From Mucidula mucida (taxonomy: Eukaryota; Basidiomycota; Agaricomycetes; Agaricales; Physalacriaceae): a stretch of DNA of 30,432 nt. The DNA is taken from NCBI GenBank assembly GCA_015501055.1, contig JADNYV010000417.1, positions 1 through 30,432 of the forward strand. Direction: 5' to 3'. Made by a program: the position numbers and the translations under genes. Position 1 is the stretch's first letter. Each line of letters begins with the position of its first letter. The notes under the pieces are model-generated. The model was not told the DNA's origin and made no database searches. It was given only the letters and a program-made list of their open reading frames with translations. Positions 29,582-30,432 of the stretch are shown piece after piece.

Positions 29582-30432
29582 GATCCGCTTCCTGGTTCAG
29601 GAACGTTGTCAGCAGAATGTGCACCTAAGGCTGTCTGCGCAGGCTTCTCGCCCTCTTGCTGCCTTTTGGCCAGTCTAACACTCAGAACGCGAATGCCCTC
29701 GCAAAGAGAACACCCAGGTTGTAAGCGAATAGAGGGCGCCTGAGCTGGGTACCGACCGATCCTTAACCAAGCCTATCGAACACTCAGAGAGCGGACGTGT
29801 TACGGCACACTCAGAGAGCGAACTCGTCTAACAATCAGCGCCCTGATTTACACTCCTTGGTAGGAGTCAGGCACACGCTGTACAACCGGGTGTTGAACAC
29901 GGTCGCAAGCACAGGTTGAGCTGTACCACTGATCGACGATGACAAGGAAGTACAAGGAGGATACCGAGTCCAGGGAGGTATAGCACGCTGAGCGGAGTAT
30001 TGAGCTCGATAAGCGGTGGTGAGCCGCTTGGAGAGGGATGTGTGGTGTAGCCACAGGGAAAGGACGCAAAAATGCGGAGCTAACTGTGACCAGATAACAC
30101 AGGTTAGCTGGAGGGAGTGAGAGGGTGCAGAGAGCGCACCTGTGACCAGATAGCCCACAGAATGTCCTTGAGAAGGAGTCCTTTGGAAAGGAATGGGTAT
30201 CTGGGCACAAAATGGGCATCAGCTCTGAAGAGCTGGATGTGAGACATTGGCACATACTGGAAGCAGGGAGAGCAGCGGGAGCGCTAGCGCTCTGGGGCCG
30301 GAGCGGACACTTCCAATAGGGTTCTAGGGTGCCAGTACATCAGTCCTGAGCAGGAGGACCGAGTAGAGCGAGTGGTGCTTGCCTGGGAGAGCAAAAGTGC
30401 GAATTCCCTCAAAATGGGCACTTTGGACCTGT
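29582..30432 (-). other. E5 leader, truncated by the window edge
   Basis: It matches the E1/E2 leader in reverse orientation, with the same hairpins and the 14-bp palindrome (about 30276-30289). No gene is assigned. The TTCGCTCTCTGAGTG repeats are visible near 29805-29825, one of them altered (AGCGGACG). Confidence 0.8.

Larger units (their letters stand above)
25256..30432 (-). mobile_element. E5: retrotransposon copy in reverse orientation, left end outside the window
   Basis: The right end (25256-25335) abuts N3. The recombinase, RT-RNase H, Gag and leader follow on the minus strand. The window stops inside the leader, at the point equal to 7034 in E1, so about 440 bp of the left end are missing. 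The RT gene is intact; Gag and recombinase have frameshifts. The orientation is opposite to E1-E4. Confidence 0.9.

Overview
The window looks like part of a filamentous fungus genome, most likely a basidiomycete (Agaricomycetes). This is an inference. It rests on short introns of about 45-65 nt with GTAAGT/GTATGT donors and CTAAC branch sites, and on a tyrosine-recombinase (DIRS/Ngaro-class) retrotransposon family, a class known from basidiomycetes. No bacterial operons, tRNA, rRNA or CRISPR were seen.

Region 1 (1-about 4600) is host DNA with poorly preserved or intron-rich genes. There is a minus-strand multi-exon gene running off the left edge (1-about 1130), a plus-strand gene at 1458-2403 whose frame is broken, an isolated exon-like stretch near 2969-3155, and a plus-strand coiled-coil gene at 3638-4462. 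None could be assigned a function. Region 2 (about 4605-6595) is A+T-rich and gene-free. It holds a 388-bp element with about 30-bp terminal inverted repeats (5327-5714, MITE-like) and 13-bp tandem repeats.

Region 3 (6596-30432) is an array of one retrotransposon family. The consensus is about 5.6 kb: a 1.29-kb hairpin-rich leader, Gag with a Cys/His cluster, reverse transcriptase-RNase H (YMDD), a tyrosine recombinase (R-HxxR-W-Y), and a conserved 80-bp right end. Copies are E1 (6596-13158, +), E2 (13159-18775, +), E3 (19782-22242, +, 5' truncated), E4 (22243-24307, +, heavily decayed, 3' truncated) and E5 (25256-30432, -, left end outside the window). Three short derivatives without coding sequence, here called N1 (10806-11753, inside the E1 RNase H region), N2 (18776-19781) and N3 (24308-25255), keep only the first about 807 bp, the last 80 bp and about 60 bp of private sequence.

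Neighbouring elements join right end to left end at the exact junction CATAGG|TCGATG with no spacer. N1, the only insertion with both flanks visible, has no target-site duplication. Both fit insertion by the encoded recombinase. No copy carries all three genes intact: Gag is whole in E1, RT-RNase H in E5 and recombinase in E2. The breaks are almost all single-base deletions, many in homopolymers, so sequencing error must be considered beside real decay. N2 also carries a pure T36 tract flanked by a 21-bp duplication, as expected of a poly(A)-only LINE-type insertion.
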